Positions 5,129 through 5,697 of a stretch of 5,697 bases of DNA are shown one piece after another; position 1 is the first letter of the stretch; every line of letters begins with the position of its first letter. A program made the position numbers and the translations under genes. The stretch comes from JAYTQG01 sp043746815 (GTDB taxonomy: Bacteria > Actinomycetota > Thermoleophilia > Miltoncostaeales > Miltoncostaeaceae). The stretch is taken from the NCBI GenBank assembly GCA_043746815.1, contig JAYTQG010000009.1, forward strand, positions 1 through 5,697, read 5' to 3'. Below the pieces are notes generated by a model. The model was not told where the DNA came from, did no database searches, and was given only the letters and a program-made list of their open reading frames with translations.

Positions 5129-5697
5129 TTAGACGGGTTCGGGGCCCGGGGTCATTGGAAAGCGACGAGCTGGCTTTGACCGATCCTGGTCGCCGCCCTG
5201 CTCTTCAGCCTCCGCCTTCTCGCGTGCCGCTTTCGCGTCGCGAACCGCAAAGGCTTCCTGCTCGTCGGCGCCATCGAAAAGCGCGAGGAACTCGGCCCGA
5301 TCGATCGACTCGCGTTGCAGCAGAATCTCCGAGATCCGGTTCAGTGTGTCGCGATGGGCTTCGAGGACCTTGCGCGCCTTGGCGTACGCCTCTTCGATAA
5401 AGCGCCGGATCTCCTGGTCAATCTCGTTCGCCATGTCGTCGGAGTAGTCAGCCTCCGAGTACATGTCCCGTCCCAGGAACGGTGCCCCCTGATTGTGTCC
5501 AAGGACTCGCGGCCCGAGGCGCTCGGACATGCCAAACCGCATTGTCATCTGCTTGGCCATGGCGGTGACCTTCTCAAGGTCGTTCGCCGCCCCCGTGGTC
5601 ATTTCACCGAAGACGATGTCCTCAGCGGCGCGACCACCCAGCGTCATCGCCATCTGATCTTCGATTTTGCTCTTCGAGGTCAGGAAGGTGTCCTCGG
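5129..5697 (-). CDS. ftsH: ATP-dependent zinc metalloprotease FtsH, C-terminal part
   Basis: This is the 3' end of ftsH; the gene starts beyond the right edge, and 188 complete codons are visible before TAA at 5131-5129. The fragment covers the end of the M41 peptidase domain. EDTFLTSKSKIEDQMAM leads into LGGRAAEDIVFGE and TTGAANDLEKVT. The Asp of TGAANDL (fragment residue 39) corresponds to the third zinc ligand of FtsH. FGMSERLGP and the helical segment DYSDDMANEIDQEIRRFIEEAY follow. A charged tail of about 45 residues ends in a proline-rich PMTPGPEPV. The AAA+ domain and the HEXXH motif lie outside the window. FtsH is a membrane-anchored hexamer that degrades misfolded membrane proteins and selected regulators. 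The PFLGRD plus DYSDD pattern looks actinobacterial. The gene points toward the fol genes on the same strand but is separated from them by the opposite-strand HAD and transporter genes. Confidence 0.97.
   Translation of the reverse strand, partial: EDTFLTSKSKIEDQMAMTLGGRAAEDIVFGEMTTGAANDLEKVTAMAKQMTMRFGMSERLGPRVLGHNQGAPFLGRDMYSEADYSDDMANEIDQEIRRFIEEAYAKARKVLEAHRDTLNRISEILLQRESIDRAEFLALFDGADEQEAFAVRDAKAAREKAEAEEQGGDQDRSKPARRFPMTPGPEPV

Overview
The window is a GC-rich, densely packed housekeeping stretch of a bacterial chromosome. The FtsH C-terminus, the MMPL-type exporter, the pgsA-plsY phospholipid pair and the tight 4-base gene overlaps look actinobacterial or close to it. Promoter-like hexamers placed directly in front of start codons that lack Shine-Dalgarno sequences fit frequent leaderless translation, which is common in Actinomycetota. 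The phylum assignment is an inference from protein style, not a database match.

Left part (1-827, + strand): the 3' end of a CDP-alcohol phosphatidyltransferase gene (pgsA-like) overlaps by GTGA with a complete plsY, which encodes the membrane acyl-phosphate:glycerol-3-phosphate acyltransferase. Both act in membrane phospholipid synthesis. A 197-base gap (828-1024) follows. It holds two tandem tetraloop hairpins and no convincing gene, and it separates plsY from the convergent folate genes.

Middle part (1025-2217, - strand): folP (dihydropteroate synthase) and folB (dihydroneopterin aldolase) are joined by an ATGA overlap. They supply two steps of folate synthesis. folK, which often follows, is not here.

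Right part (2242-5107, + strand): a HAD-superfamily hydrolase resembling type II haloacid dehalogenases is followed by a 701-residue MMPL/RND-type membrane transporter. The HAD gene diverges from folP across only 24 bases, which contain back-to-back TANNNT -10 hexamers sharing one TA step. The exporter converges on the 3' end of ftsH (- strand, 5129 to the window edge), which encodes the C-terminal part of the membrane AAA+ zinc protease.

ftsH and the fol genes are frequently linked on one strand in Gram-positive bacteria. Here the opposite-strand HAD-exporter pair sits between them. I see no new system in the window. The most interesting signals are the compact bidirectional leaderless-type promoter, a second leaderless-type promoter in front of the exporter, the interruption of the ftsH-fol linkage, and a HAD active site that departs from true haloacid dehalogenases.
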